Source: Hydrogenobacter sp. (GTDB lineage Bacteria > Aquificota > Aquificia > Aquificales > Aquificaceae). From it: a stretch of DNA of 41,446 bases. Location of the stretch: assembly GCA_041287335.1 (NCBI GenBank), contig JBEULM010000009.1:1-41446 (forward strand). The letters are read 5' to 3'. The notes beneath the pieces were generated by a model. It was not told where the DNA came from and ran no database searches. It saw only the letters and a program-made list of their open reading frames with translations. Position numbers and translations under genes: made by a program. Numbering within the stretch: the first letter of the stretch is position 1; every line of letters starts with the position of its first letter. Below, piece after piece: positions 33,756 through 40,655 of the stretch.

Positions 33756-33767
33756 TATGATAGTATA
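33756..33767. promoter_or_regulatory. overlapping divergent -10 boxes of purN and the hibernation factor gene
   Basis: On minus, TATACT (33767-33762) is 8 bases from the purN ATG. On plus, TATGAT (33756-33761) abuts it and would give a leader of about 30 bases with AGGAGG for the hibernation factor. No good -35 is seen for the plus promoter. Confidence 0.4.
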
Positions 33768-33797
33768 TCCGAATATGTGCACAGAAGGAGGCTTAGT

Positions 33798-34400
33798 ATG
33801 AATGTGGAATTCATAGGAAAGGGTGTTGACTGGACTGATGCTATGAAAAGTTTTGTGGAAGGTAAGCTTGAAAGGCTATCAAGGTTTTTAAAGGAAGCTG
33901 AGGAGGATCAGGTCGAAGTTGTGGTTACCCTTTCCAGCACCAGAGCAAAACAGAAAGATTTTGCAGGTGACAGTAGACCTACCCTGTACAGAATAGATAT
34001 AGACATCTACCTGAAGACTTGGGGAGGTGGTAGCGTTCACGCCTGGGAAGAAGACATAGATGTATTTTCCGCGCTTGACAGGGTTATGGATGAGGTAGAG
34101 AGACAGATCATAAAGTTAAAGCAGCGCAGACACGAGATAAGGAGAAGGGGAGCAAAAATGAAAGAGGAGATCTTAGCTGCGGAGGTGATCCCTTCCGAAG
34201 AGAGAGAACTTCCACCGATAATTGAGGAGGACCTCGTTATTGAAAAACCTATGAGCCTTGAGGATGCTTTGTTTGAGCTTAAGGATACAGGTGTATACTT
34301 CCTACCTTTTGTGGATGTGGAGACAGGAACTTTGAAGATCTTATACAGAAAAAGGGGAGGGAACTTTGGTGTTATAAACACCAAATGTAAGGTGATGTGA
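33798..34400 (+). CDS. hpf: long-form ribosome hibernation promoting factor
   Basis: Long HPF dimerises 70S ribosomes into inactive 100S particles in non-growing cells. About 200 residues hold the N-terminal S30AE/YfiA domain (about 1-105, from MNVEFIGKGVDWTDAMKSF), a charged linker (KQRRHEIRRRGAKM onward) and the C-terminal dimerisation domain (about 145-200, with KPMSLEDALFEL and PFVDVETGTLKILYRK). The frame opens at 33777, but AGGAGG just before the ATG at 33798 and the family N-terminus decide the start. The stop is four bases from that of the convergent lipoprotein gene. Confidence 0.93.
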   Translation: MNVEFIGKGVDWTDAMKSFVEGKLERLSRFLKEAEEDQVEVVVTLSSTRAKQKDFAGDSRPTLYRIDIDIYLKTWGGGSVHAWEEDIDVFSALDRVMDEVERQIIKLKQRRHEIRRRGAKMKEEILAAEVIPSEERELPPIIEEDLVIEKPMSLEDALFELKDTGVYFLPFVDVETGTLKILYRKRGGNFGVINTKCKVM

Positions 34401-34404
34401 GCTT

Positions 34405-34794
34405 TTACGGGCAGACTTCCTTCTCTTCTACCTTTACCAGCTTACCATCCTGATAGTATCTTGTCTTTACTATCTTGCAATCTCCCCTTGAGGCTACAGG
34501 TTCGGCATAAACTTTCTCCCTTCCATCTTCGGACCTATATTCAACAGGTCTATTGTTTACAGCTGCTTCCCTTGCAGCCCTTGCAGCTATTTCTGTTATG
34601 GTTCCTCCAAGAACGGCACCGAGAACACCTCCTATGACGGCTCCTCTCCACCTGTTATTCTTATCTATGAGTGCGCCCGCTATCGCACCGCCTGCAGCAC
34701 CTACACCTGCACCCTGATAAGTCCTTTCAGATGTTACCTGACCACAGCTCACGAGAAATATAACCGGTATCATGAACAAGGCTACTTTATTCAT
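34405..34794 (-). CDS. glycine-zipper outer-membrane lipoprotein
   Basis: A 129-residue lipoprotein with lipobox VSC (cysteine at 17). Next comes a glycine-zipper membrane region (GAGVGAAGGAIAGALID and AVIGGVLGAVLGG, about 29-64) of the 17-kDa antigen/YmgG type, then a soluble tail with two further cysteines (GDCKIVKTRYYQDGK and EVCP) that may form a disulfide. Such proteins insert in the outer membrane; their function is unclear. TAGGAGG lies seven bases before the ATG. It follows mqnA with 15 bases between and may share its transcript. Confidence 0.85.
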   Translation of the reverse strand: MNKVALFMIPVIFLVSCGQVTSERTYQGAGVGAAGGAIAGALIDKNNRWRGAVIGGVLGAVLGGTITEIAARAAREAAVNNRPVEYRSEDGREKVYAEPVASRGDCKIVKTRYYQDGKLVKVEEKEVCP

Positions 34795-34809
34795 GCTAAA
34801 CCTCCTTAG

Positions 34810-35550
34810 TTATTTAAGAGTATAACCCCTTGAGGATAAAAATTCCATGAAAATTTTGAGGGATCGCAAACCATCTTCATGAAGTCCGTTGTAGAGACAC
34901 TTAGTGAAGTATGTTAAAAGCTCGTCGTACCTAAAACCGTCAACCTCTATCTTTCCATCAAAGAGATCTTTGTAAAAGGCTTCCATGGATATTTTACAGA
35001 GTTCTTCTATTCTCTCAGAAAGCCAAGAAGGAGCATCCTTTCTGACTGTGAAGAGTGCAAAGACAAATGGGAGTTTATGTATCCTATACCATTCCTCCGC
35101 AAGGTCATAAATGTAGATGTATCTTCCAGCTTTCTTTTCAAAAAGTGCCTCATCTCCTATGAGGAGAAGGCAATCAGCCTCCTTTCTATCTTCCGTATAG
35201 ATGGGTTTGAGGCGGTAAACCTCCTCAAGTATGTACACGCTCAAGTATCTTGATGTTACGGAATTTGGTGTGAGATAAACCTTCTTGACCTTATCTATTG
35301 GGACTTTTGAAAAGAACAACACAGAGCATACCCTTTCTCTTGAAGATATAGAAACATTCGGCACGTAAGTGTACAGATCCATGTTTATAAGGTATTCAGC
35401 GGAAGATACTATTCCCGCGTGTATACTTCCCTTTCTGAGCATGCGCACCAGATTAGAGGGATGCCCGCTGACAAGTTCCAGCTTAGGATCTTCCCACTTA
35501 TAAAAGAGTGGCATGGTATTCAGATAAGAAACTTTACCTATCCTTATCAC
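34810..35550 (-). CDS. mqnA: chorismate dehydratase of the futalosine menaquinone pathway
   Basis: MqnA converts chorismate to 3-enolpyruvyl-benzoate, the first step of the futalosine route to menaquinone. The 246 residues have the periplasmic-binding-like fold, with the family opening IRIGKVSYLNTMPLFY, GHPSNLVRMLRKGSIHAGIVSSAEY and LLIGDEAL. It overlaps trpD by ATGA; both enzymes draw on the chorismate branch. Hydrogenobacter relatives use a methylthio-menaquinone as their respiratory quinone, so this gene links to the oxidases nearby. Other mqn genes are not in the window. MqnD is the main alternative, but SYLNTMP is typical of MqnA. Confidence 0.92.
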   Translation of the reverse strand: MIRIGKVSYLNTMPLFYKWEDPKLELVSGHPSNLVRMLRKGSIHAGIVSSAEYLINMDLYTYVPNVSISSRERVCSVLFFSKVPIDKVKKVYLTPNSVTSRYLSVYILEEVYRLKPIYTEDRKEADCLLLIGDEALFEKKAGRYIYIYDLAEEWYRIHKLPFVFALFTVRKDAPSWLSERIEELCKISMEAFYKDLFDGKIEVDGFRYDELLTYFTKCLYNGLHEDGLRSLKIFMEFLSSRGYTLK

Positions 35551-36560
35551 AACCTTTGGGACATCTCTATGAATTTTCTTAGTTTTTCATAAGCTTTACC
35601 GCTATGTATAGACTCTATCGCAAGCTCCAAAGCCATTTTCCTGTCCTGGGTAATGCCCGAAACCATGATTCCAAACATGGAGTTTAAAAGCACCGTATAG
35701 TAAGCGGGTGACTCCTCACCCTTTAGCACGGATATAGCCACCTTTGAAGCCTCTTCTACGTTTGAAACGCATATAGAACTCAGTGGATACCTTTTAAAAC
35801 CTACCTCCTCAGGTGAAAACTCATACACAATAACTTCATCATCTTTGAGCTCTGCCACTTTCGTTGGGGATGATATGGAAACTTCGTCTGTACCATCTTT
35901 GCCATGCACTACCACCGCGATTAAAGAGCCAAGACCCTTAAGAGCGTGAGCTATCTTATCTACCAGCTTTTCAGAAAAAACTCCCAGGAGCTGCCTTTTT
36001 GCGCCTGCTGGGTTTGAGAGGGGACCTACGAGATTAAAGAGCGATCTGACCCCGACTTCCTTTCTGGGTCCCAACACTCTCTTCATGGCAGGGTGAAACA
36101 GAGGTGCAAACATAAAGCCTATGCCAAGCTCCTCAATCATTAAGGCTACCTTATCGGGAGCTAAGTCTATCTTTGCACCGAGGTGTTCAAGCAGATCTGC
36201 ACTTCCGCTTTTTGAAGATACAGATCTGTTGCCATGTTTAGCAACCTTCACCCCCGCACCAGCAAGTACAAAGGCTGTGACTGTTGAAACATTAAATGTT
36301 CCTTGTCTGTCCCCACCTGTCCCGCAGGTGTCTACAAGCCTGTCTGCGTAAGAAACGTTTATCTTAGTAGCCAACTGTCTGAAAAGTTCAGCGGTTCCCT
36401 CTATCTCCTCAACACTTTCACCTTTCATCTTCATACCCATGATAAAGGCACCTATTTGAGCGTCGGTGGCTCTTCCCTCCACTATTTCTTTTATAGCTGT
36501 TTTTACCTCTTCCTTTGTCAAGTTTTCAAACTCGGATATCTTGCTAAGTATCTCTCTCAT
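35547..36560 (-). CDS. trpD: anthranilate phosphoribosyltransferase
   Basis: TrpD adds phosphoribose to anthranilate in tryptophan synthesis. The 337 residues carry VDTCGTGGDRQGTFNVST (the PRPP loop), KHGNRSVSSKSGSADLLE and the metal-binding VVHGKDGTDEVS. The N-terminus (MREILSKISEFENLTKEE) is standard. The ATG lies 8 bases after the CCA end of a tRNA-Asp gene and has no ribosome site, so it is probably made from the tRNA transcript, and tRNA processing would leave an 8-base leader. It is followed by mqnA (ATGA overlap). Confidence 0.95.
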   Translation of the reverse strand: MREILSKISEFENLTKEEVKTAIKEIVEGRATDAQIGAFIMGMKMKGESVEEIEGTAELFRQLATKINVSYADRLVDTCGTGGDRQGTFNVSTVTAFVLAGAGVKVAKHGNRSVSSKSGSADLLEHLGAKIDLAPDKVALMIEELGIGFMFAPLFHPAMKRVLGPRKEVGVRSLFNLVGPLSNPAGAKRQLLGVFSEKLVDKIAHALKGLGSLIAVVVHGKDGTDEVSISSPTKVAELKDDEVIVYEFSPEEVGFKRYPLSSICVSNVEEASKVAISVLKGEESPAYYTVLLNSMFGIMVSGITQDRKMALELAIESIHSGKAYEKLRKFIEMSQRL

Positions 36561-36568
36561 ATCTAAGG

Positions 36569-36646
36569 TGGCGGAGCCGACGGGATTTGAACCCGCGCCC
36601 TTCGGCTTGACAGGCCGACGTTCTGACCGGGCTGAACTACGGCTCC
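36569..36646 (-). tRNA. tRNA-Asp (anticodon GTC), CCA encoded
   Basis: The 78-base gene folds as a full cloverleaf. The acceptor is GGAGCCG/CGGCTCC, the D stem GTTC/GAAC, and the anticodon stem TCGGC/GCCGA holds the loop CTGTCAA (anticodon GTC). The T arm GCGGG/CCCGT has TTCAAAT. The discriminator base is G, as expected for aspartate, and CCA is encoded (36571-36569). TATAAT (36663-36658), in the gap after sco, would start transcription about 5 bases before the tRNA. Confidence 0.96.
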
Positions 36647-36657
36647 TTCCTATTTTT

Positions 36658-36663
36658 ATTATA
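36658..36663 (-). promoter_or_regulatory. -10 box of the tRNA-Asp/trpD unit
   Basis: TATAAT on the minus strand lies 11 bases before the mature tRNA 5' end. No clear -35 is seen; the place where it would fall is in the end of the sco gene. Confidence 0.5.
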
Positions 36664-36674
36664 TCACCTTTCTT

Positions 36675-37370
36675 TCATCTGTGGAAGAGTTTTAAAAGTA
36701 CGTAGAGGGATGACATACCAAAACCCAAAACACTCAAGAAGAAGAGAAAAGGTCTTGCTCTTTCAAGAAGATCTTCTTTACCTTCTGCATACTCTAAAGC
36801 CTTTTTGACATCCTTAACATTAAAAACCACACCGTAGAGGTACTTCTTTACAGTCATATCGGGTGATACGAATACTATGAGGTTAGGGTGAACAAAATCT
36901 CTGCTTTCTGGTAAACTCATAAACCTGAAGTCTATAGCATCCATGAGTTTAAAGAGATCCTCTGGATTATCAGCCATCACAACTTTCCAGCCTACACCAT
37001 CTATACTATGCTCTTTTTGAAATCTCCGAAGGTCTTTAAGGCTATCCTTCGGATCAAAGGTAAGGCTCAGAACCCAAAAATCCTGTCCGGGTCTGCCAAG
37101 CTTATAAACTACCTTCCTTAGGGAATCTGTTATTATAGGGCACGCTGAACTGCAGTGTGTGTATATGGGACTCAAAATTATCGGTTTTCCTTTAAGCTGG
37201 TAAAGTTCAAAGATATTTCCGGAAGAATCCATAAGTTTAACGTTGGGCAGATGAGTTCCTATCGTCTTTGATTCATTTGGAGGTATGCCCGTACCTTGCG
37301 AGTGCGCCAAAGCAAAAAATAAAAGGAGGGGGAAAAATCCCCCAAGCAAAAGGCGCACGAGGGAACGCAT
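36675..37370 (-). CDS. sco: SCO1/SenC family copper chaperone
   Basis: SCO proteins deliver copper to the CuA centre of cytochrome oxidase subunit II. About 231 residues include an N-terminal signal or anchor (MRSLVRLLLGGFFPLLLFF), a thioredoxin-like domain with the copper ligands C73 and C77 (THCSSACP) and H161 (DFVHPN), and an unusual extra C-terminal membrane helix (about 205-228). The ORF extends to 37412, but the ATG at 37370 is one base after the subunit I stop. Its place directly downstream of coxB-coxA fits CuA assembly of that oxidase. Confidence 0.92.
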   Translation of the reverse strand: MRSLVRLLLGGFFPLLLFFALAHSQGTGIPPNESKTIGTHLPNVKLMDSSGNIFELYQLKGKPIILSPIYTHCSSACPIITDSLRKVVYKLGRPGQDFWVLSLTFDPKDSLKDLRRFQKEHSIDGVGWKVVMADNPEDLFKLMDAIDFRFMSLPESRDFVHPNLIVFVSPDMTVKKYLYGVVFNVKDVKKALEYAEGKEDLLERARPFLFFLSVLGFGMSSLYVLLKLFHR

Positions 37371-37371
37371 A

Positions 37372-39114
37372 TCACTTAGCCTGTGCGGTAGGTTTTTCCT
37401 CCTGTTTTGCACTTTGAGGTTTCGTTATGGGAACCGGGTTTTTATCATTGTAACCTGGGGAATCAAAGAATACACCCCTCTTGGTAACATCATAAAGAGG
37501 TGGTATGTAAGATATCACAAAGAGCAATATACTGAAGGCAAACCAGGGAGTGAGACGATTGAGAGCTGGAGCTTTTTCATCATGTAGAGCTTCTGCGGTA
37601 GGGAACTCAAGGGTATCTTCTCTTACCTTTGGAGAAAGCAAAGTACCGAAGAAGGATAACGCCCAGAAGATAAATCCGAGTACTATTATGAAGGCTGCAA
37701 AGGCAGAAAGTTCCGCATAGCCCACCCATTCGGGTCTGTAAAGGGGTGAGTCAGGATTGAGGTAAGATATGCCTGCATTAGTTCTTCTGGGAAATCCGTG
37801 AAGACCTGCAACAGACATAGCATACTCAAAAATGAGCATTCCCTGCCACCATAGCCATGGAGCAAGCACCGCAAGACCTTTAAACCTTATCTCTCTTCCC
37901 ATGAGTTTGGAGATCAGGTACAGGGATATACCTAAAAGGGAAAGAGTCACAAGTCCACCCACCGTTGTGTGAAAGTGTCCGGGAACAAAGCTTGTATTGT
38001 GTACCACAAGATTCACGTTGTAAGAGGCATTGACTATACCCGTTATACCTCCTACGAAAAAGAGGAAGAGTCCAGCCATAAAGTAAGATACGAGCCATTT
38101 GTCACCTTCTAAGCTTATGTAAGGTATCTTAGTCCACCAATAAAAGAGAGAGTTTTTCACCTCAGGATACTTGGACTTTATAGAATACTCAAGGGATGCA
38201 GCCACTGTAAAGGCTGTCAGAATGCTCGGAACAGCCACACCAAAGGTGAATAGGGCTTGAATGAGTTTGTAATTGTTGGTTACAGCAGGCTCGGTAAATT
38301 GATGGTGGAGACCTACTGGGAAGGAGAATATGATAAAAAGTATGAAGGCAAATCTGGCTGCACTGTCTGAGTAGAGCTTTCCTTCACCCGTCACTATCTT
38401 CGGTAGTATGGTGTAAAGCATAGTATATGCAGGCAAAAGCCAAAAGTAAACGAGTGGGTGACCAAAAGCCCAAAAGAGCGTTCTACTGAGAGATGGATTC
38501 ACCTCACTCACGAGTCCCAGGGACAGAGGAAGCATCTGAAAAACAACGGTTATAACAACAGGGACAAGCATTATAACCCACATGATATGATTTACAAAGA
38601 CGCCGAAGACTGCAAGAGGTACCTTCTCTCCTGGATGTTCTCTCCTCCAAGATATGTAGTTAGGTGTCCAATCAAAAAAGAGGGGAACTATGGAACCTAC
38701 GAGTAAAAGCGCCGCGCCTATGTAAAAGAGAGGATGAGCTACAAGAGGGAGGTAAAAGGTGTAAAGTACATTAGCCCTGCCCGCAAACATAGCCCACGCC
38801 GCCAGCAGAGTTCCTACAACCATCATGAGAAAACTCACCCACTGAACTGCAGGTCTGAGAGGCTTTTTAAGGTAATAGAGAAAGACAGCATTACCGAAGG
38901 CTACTATAACCATAGTGGTAAAAACAACAGCATTTATAACACCGTGAAGGGTAAGCCCCTGATAATACTCTATACCCAGAAAGGACATGTCCTTAATAAT
39001 ACCGGCTCTGTAAAGAGCTTGCATGAGTCCGTGATAGATACCAAAGATAAGGAGTAAGATAGGGAAGATGATCTCACCCAAAATAACCGTTTTTATGCTC
39101 CCTTCTACCTTCAT
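37372..39114 (-). CDS. coxA: heme-copper oxidase subunit I, B-type (ba3-like)
   Basis: This is the catalytic subunit of a terminal oxidase that reduces oxygen to water and pumps protons. The 580 residues contain about 13-14 membrane helices. The low-spin heme ligands are H57 (TLHGVINAVVF) and H382. The CuB centre has H219 with the crosslinked Y223 (GHPLVYFW) and H270-H271 (GLHHQF). H380 in PGHFH binds the active heme. The helix VI motif GHPLVYFWLLPAY and the lack of the A-type D-channel sequence place it in the B family with Thermus ba3, suited to low oxygen. It overlaps coxB by 4 bases. Confidence 0.93.
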   Translation of the reverse strand: MKVEGSIKTVILGEIIFPILLLIFGIYHGLMQALYRAGIIKDMSFLGIEYYQGLTLHGVINAVVFTTMVIVAFGNAVFLYYLKKPLRPAVQWVSFLMMVVGTLLAAWAMFAGRANVLYTFYLPLVAHPLFYIGAALLLVGSIVPLFFDWTPNYISWRREHPGEKVPLAVFGVFVNHIMWVIMLVPVVITVVFQMLPLSLGLVSEVNPSLSRTLFWAFGHPLVYFWLLPAYTMLYTILPKIVTGEGKLYSDSAARFAFILFIIFSFPVGLHHQFTEPAVTNNYKLIQALFTFGVAVPSILTAFTVAASLEYSIKSKYPEVKNSLFYWWTKIPYISLEGDKWLVSYFMAGLFLFFVGGITGIVNASYNVNLVVHNTSFVPGHFHTTVGGLVTLSLLGISLYLISKLMGREIRFKGLAVLAPWLWWQGMLIFEYAMSVAGLHGFPRRTNAGISYLNPDSPLYRPEWVGYAELSAFAAFIIVLGFIFWALSFFGTLLSPKVREDTLEFPTAEALHDEKAPALNRLTPWFAFSILLFVISYIPPLYDVTKRGVFFDSPGYNDKNPVPITKPQSAKQEEKPTAQAK

Positions 39115-39563
39115 TTCTGCTCACCTCCTTTTACCACTATTTTTGTGGTCATATCCTGATGCCCTATACCGCAGTATTCGTGGCAGACTATGTGATACAC
39201 CCCCGGTTTGTCAAACTTAACCCTCGCGTAAGATACAGCACCCGGAACAGCCATAAGGTTAACGTTAGTTCCATCGATCTGAAAGCCGTGAATCACATCT
39301 CCACTCGTGAGATAAATGTCCACCGTAGAACCTGCTGGCACTTCTACGTCTGCAGGCTCAAAGTACCACATCTTAGCAAGGTAGTGGATCTCGTATCTGT
39401 CTGGTGCATGCTGAATCACCTGCCCTTGAGTGTAAGGTTTGATGTCCGTTATACACGTAGGTACGTCAATATTTAATCCTTTGGCAGCGTATACTATGAG
39501 AGCAAAGAAAAATCCCAGAAAAAATACTGCAGTGATGAATGCACCCTTCTCCGCCCTGTCCAT
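39111..39563 (-). CDS. coxB: cytochrome c oxidase subunit II, B-type, with CuA site
   Basis: Subunit II accepts electrons from cytochrome c through CuA. About 150 residues have one N-terminal membrane helix (about 8-27) and a cupredoxin domain. The CuA ligands are complete: H92 (VIHGFQ) and C127, E129, C131, H135, M138 (VCHEYCGIGHQDM). Only one helix and the short length are typical of ba3-type subunit II. The frame opens at 39626, but the upstream part overlaps a small oxidase gene and AAGGGGG precedes the ATG at 39563, so I start there. Confidence 0.93.
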   Translation of the reverse strand: MDRAEKGAFITAVFFLGFFFALIVYAAKGLNIDVPTCITDIKPYTQGQVIQHAPDRYEIHYLAKMWYFEPADVEVPAGSTVDIYLTSGDVIHGFQIDGTNVNLMAVPGAVSYARVKFDKPGVYHIVCHEYCGIGHQDMTTKIVVKGGEQK

Positions 39564-39567
39564 GGTA

Positions 39568-39684
39568 TCACCCCCTTGCAAGAAGCGTAAGGTAAATAGA
39601 GAGCCATACAAAGGCATAAAAGGCAAGCATAAACACCAGAAAGGCTACCGCACCTTTTGGAAAGAAATCCTCGTGTCCTTCCAT
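39568..39684 (-). CDS. 38-residue single-helix protein, candidate ba3 oxidase subunit IIa
   Basis: A tiny gene too short for ordinary gene finders. The ATG at 39684 is preceded by AAAGGAGG with ideal spacing, and the stop lies 4 bases before the coxB start. The peptide begins MEGHEDFFPKGAVAFLVFML, a soluble amphipathic start followed by one hydrophobic helix of about 24 residues, and ends TLLARG. This is the size, topology and genomic place of subunit IIa of Thermus ba3 oxidase (34 residues), which fills the space of the missing second helix of subunit II. It is the first gene after the operon promoter. Homology is inferred from size and context. Confidence 0.8.
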   Translation of the reverse strand: MEGHEDFFPKGAVAFLVFMLAFYAFVWLSIYLTLLARG

Positions 39685-39705
39685 GTGGCACCTCCTTTAT
39701 CAATT

Positions 39706-39727
39706 CAGCTTATAAAACTATAAGCTG
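39706..39727 (-). promoter_or_regulatory. perfect inverted repeat at the 5' end of the oxidase message
   Basis: CAGCTTATA (39706-39714) and TATAAGCTG (39719-39727) form a 9-base perfect stem with a four-base loop. It begins about two bases after the predicted start (near 39729) and would be a 5' hairpin protecting the message, or a DNA operator. Confidence 0.6.
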
Positions 39728-39735
39728 TACTTATA

Positions 39736-39807
39736 ATAATATAAAAATTTTCTTATACTGTCAAGATTTACTATTTAGTAGCTAATCATTAATAGAGTTG
39801 TTTACTA
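39736..39807 (-). promoter_or_regulatory. strong promoter of the B-type oxidase operon with upstream repeats
   Basis: On minus, TTGACA (39764-39759), 17 bases, then TATTAT (39741-39736) is close to the sigma-70 consensus. Upstream are the inverted repeat TACTA-TT-TAGTA (39769-39780) and a second TTTACTA (39801-39807; first copy 39767-39773), which may bind a regulator. The gap 39685-39838 holds nothing else I can identify. Confidence 0.75.
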
Positions 39808-39838
39808 ATAAATCATATTTTAAAAGGAGAATGATAGG

Positions 39839-40366
39839 TTAAATGGGAAATTTGAGATCTTCCCAAGTTTTGTTTCCCTTTTTATATATGCTTTCTACTT
39901 TATTTAACCTTATGCGTCTGAGATCCTTGTATATACTGAAATCTTCTAAAAATCTCCAGAGGTGTTCACACGAATCGAAGTAAAGAAGTTCTTCACCTTC
40001 CCGTGCAACGCAGTAATCATCTTCTCTTTTAATGAAGGCACTACATACTGGACACCTCGTACCTTTGGGTGGAGGTGGGGGTGGTAAGAACTTTTTCTCT
40101 CTTTTTTCCATAAAGGCGTAAAAGGCTGTACCGAGTACTACAAGGAAGACTAAAGCTTCAAAAATAAAGGAATACTCTATTGGATATTTTTTTGAAAAGA
40201 AGTTTATAACCGATATAAAGATGCCAAGGAGCGTCACACCCGCTACAAAAAATATATATCTAACGGCAATGCCTTTAAAAACGAAGAGTAGGATGATACC
40301 AAAGCTAAGCATTTCAAAAAGTCTTGACACGATCATAAGTACATGCCCTATGCTAAACTGATCCAT
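39839..40366 (-). CDS. membrane protein with poly-proline linker and Cys-rich metal-binding (TRASH-like) domain
   Basis: A 175-residue protein with three membrane helices (about 8-30, 34-56, 66-86). A linker of six prolines (95-100) leads to a cytoplasmic or periplasmic domain with C105, C108 (RCPVC), C119 and C133, followed by DSCEHLWRFLED. The pattern of a CPxC pair, then a YFDSCEHLWRF-like segment, resembles TRASH/YHS domains that bind copper or other heavy metals. Located between two oxidase operons, it could sense or hand over copper, but this is inference. Its ATG shares one base with the stop of the previous gene (TAATG). Confidence 0.7.
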   Translation of the reverse strand: MDQFSIGHVLMIVSRLFEMLSFGIILLFVFKGIAVRYIFFVAGVTLLGIFISVINFFSKKYPIEYSFIFEALVFLVVLGTAFYAFMEKREKKFLPPPPPPKGTRCPVCSAFIKREDDYCVAREGEELLYFDSCEHLWRFLEDFSIYKDLRRIRLNKVESIYKKGNKTWEDLKFPI

Positions 40367-40548
40367 TATCGTTTCTCTTTTTCCGGAATTATATAAGGCA
40401 CATTCTTTATGTTCTTGAGTCTATAAATAAAGTATTCCCTGTTCTTTTCAGAGAGTGCCATACCTAAAAAGCCAGCCATAAATCCGACTATTACAAAAAG
40501 AGCCAGAAGGATACCAATAAGCCTCTTCTTACCCTCTTCACCTATCAT
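40366..40548 (-). CDS. small single-helix membrane protein of an oxidase-linked cluster
   Basis: A 60-residue protein with one membrane helix (about 10-32, LIGILLALFVIVGFMAGFLG) and a basic C-terminal tail. The family is not recognised. Its ATG overlaps the stop of a 36-residue gene (ATGA) and its stop overlaps the start of the TRASH-like gene. Small single-helix proteins near oxidase genes are often assembly factors or accessory subunits, which is only a guess here. GGAGATG lies 11 bases upstream. Confidence 0.7.
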   Translation of the reverse strand: MIGEEGKKRLIGILLALFVIVGFMAGFLGMALSEKNREYFIYRLKNIKNVPYIIPEKEKR

Positions 40549-40655
40549 ACCAAACCCATCTCCTTTTTGTGATTATAATTTAGCGTTTCTTGAGTTAAAA
40601 GCTTCTTTGATTGTTCCTTTTCACCATTTTTAGGAAGAAACTCCTCAAAGTTCAT
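40545..40655 (-). CDS. 36-residue hydrophilic protein bridging two genes by ATGA overlaps
   Basis: An uninterrupted frame of 36 codons fits exactly between the V4R gene and the 60-residue membrane protein gene. Its ATG overlaps the V4R stop (40652-40655) and its stop overlaps the next ATG (40545-40548), both as ATGA. The peptide begins MNFEEFLPKNGEKEQSKKLL and is charged, without membrane or signal segments. Double stop-start overlap in frame is hard to get by chance and suggests translational coupling. No family is recognised; it may be a small regulator or serve mainly to carry ribosomes to the next gene. Confidence 0.6.
   Translation of the reverse strand: MNFEEFLPKNGEKEQSKKLLTQETLNYNHKKEMGLV

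Noticed and set aside
36466-36705. Plus-strand frame of 79 codons across the tRNA
   Set aside because: It contains the well-known false peptide produced by translating a tRNA gene (TGFEPAPFG) and has no ribosome site.
39494-39703. 69-codon minus-strand frame overlapping the start of the oxidase operon
   Set aside because: It is out of frame with the 38-residue gene that owns the good ribosome site, and its sequence has no sensible hydrophobic pattern.
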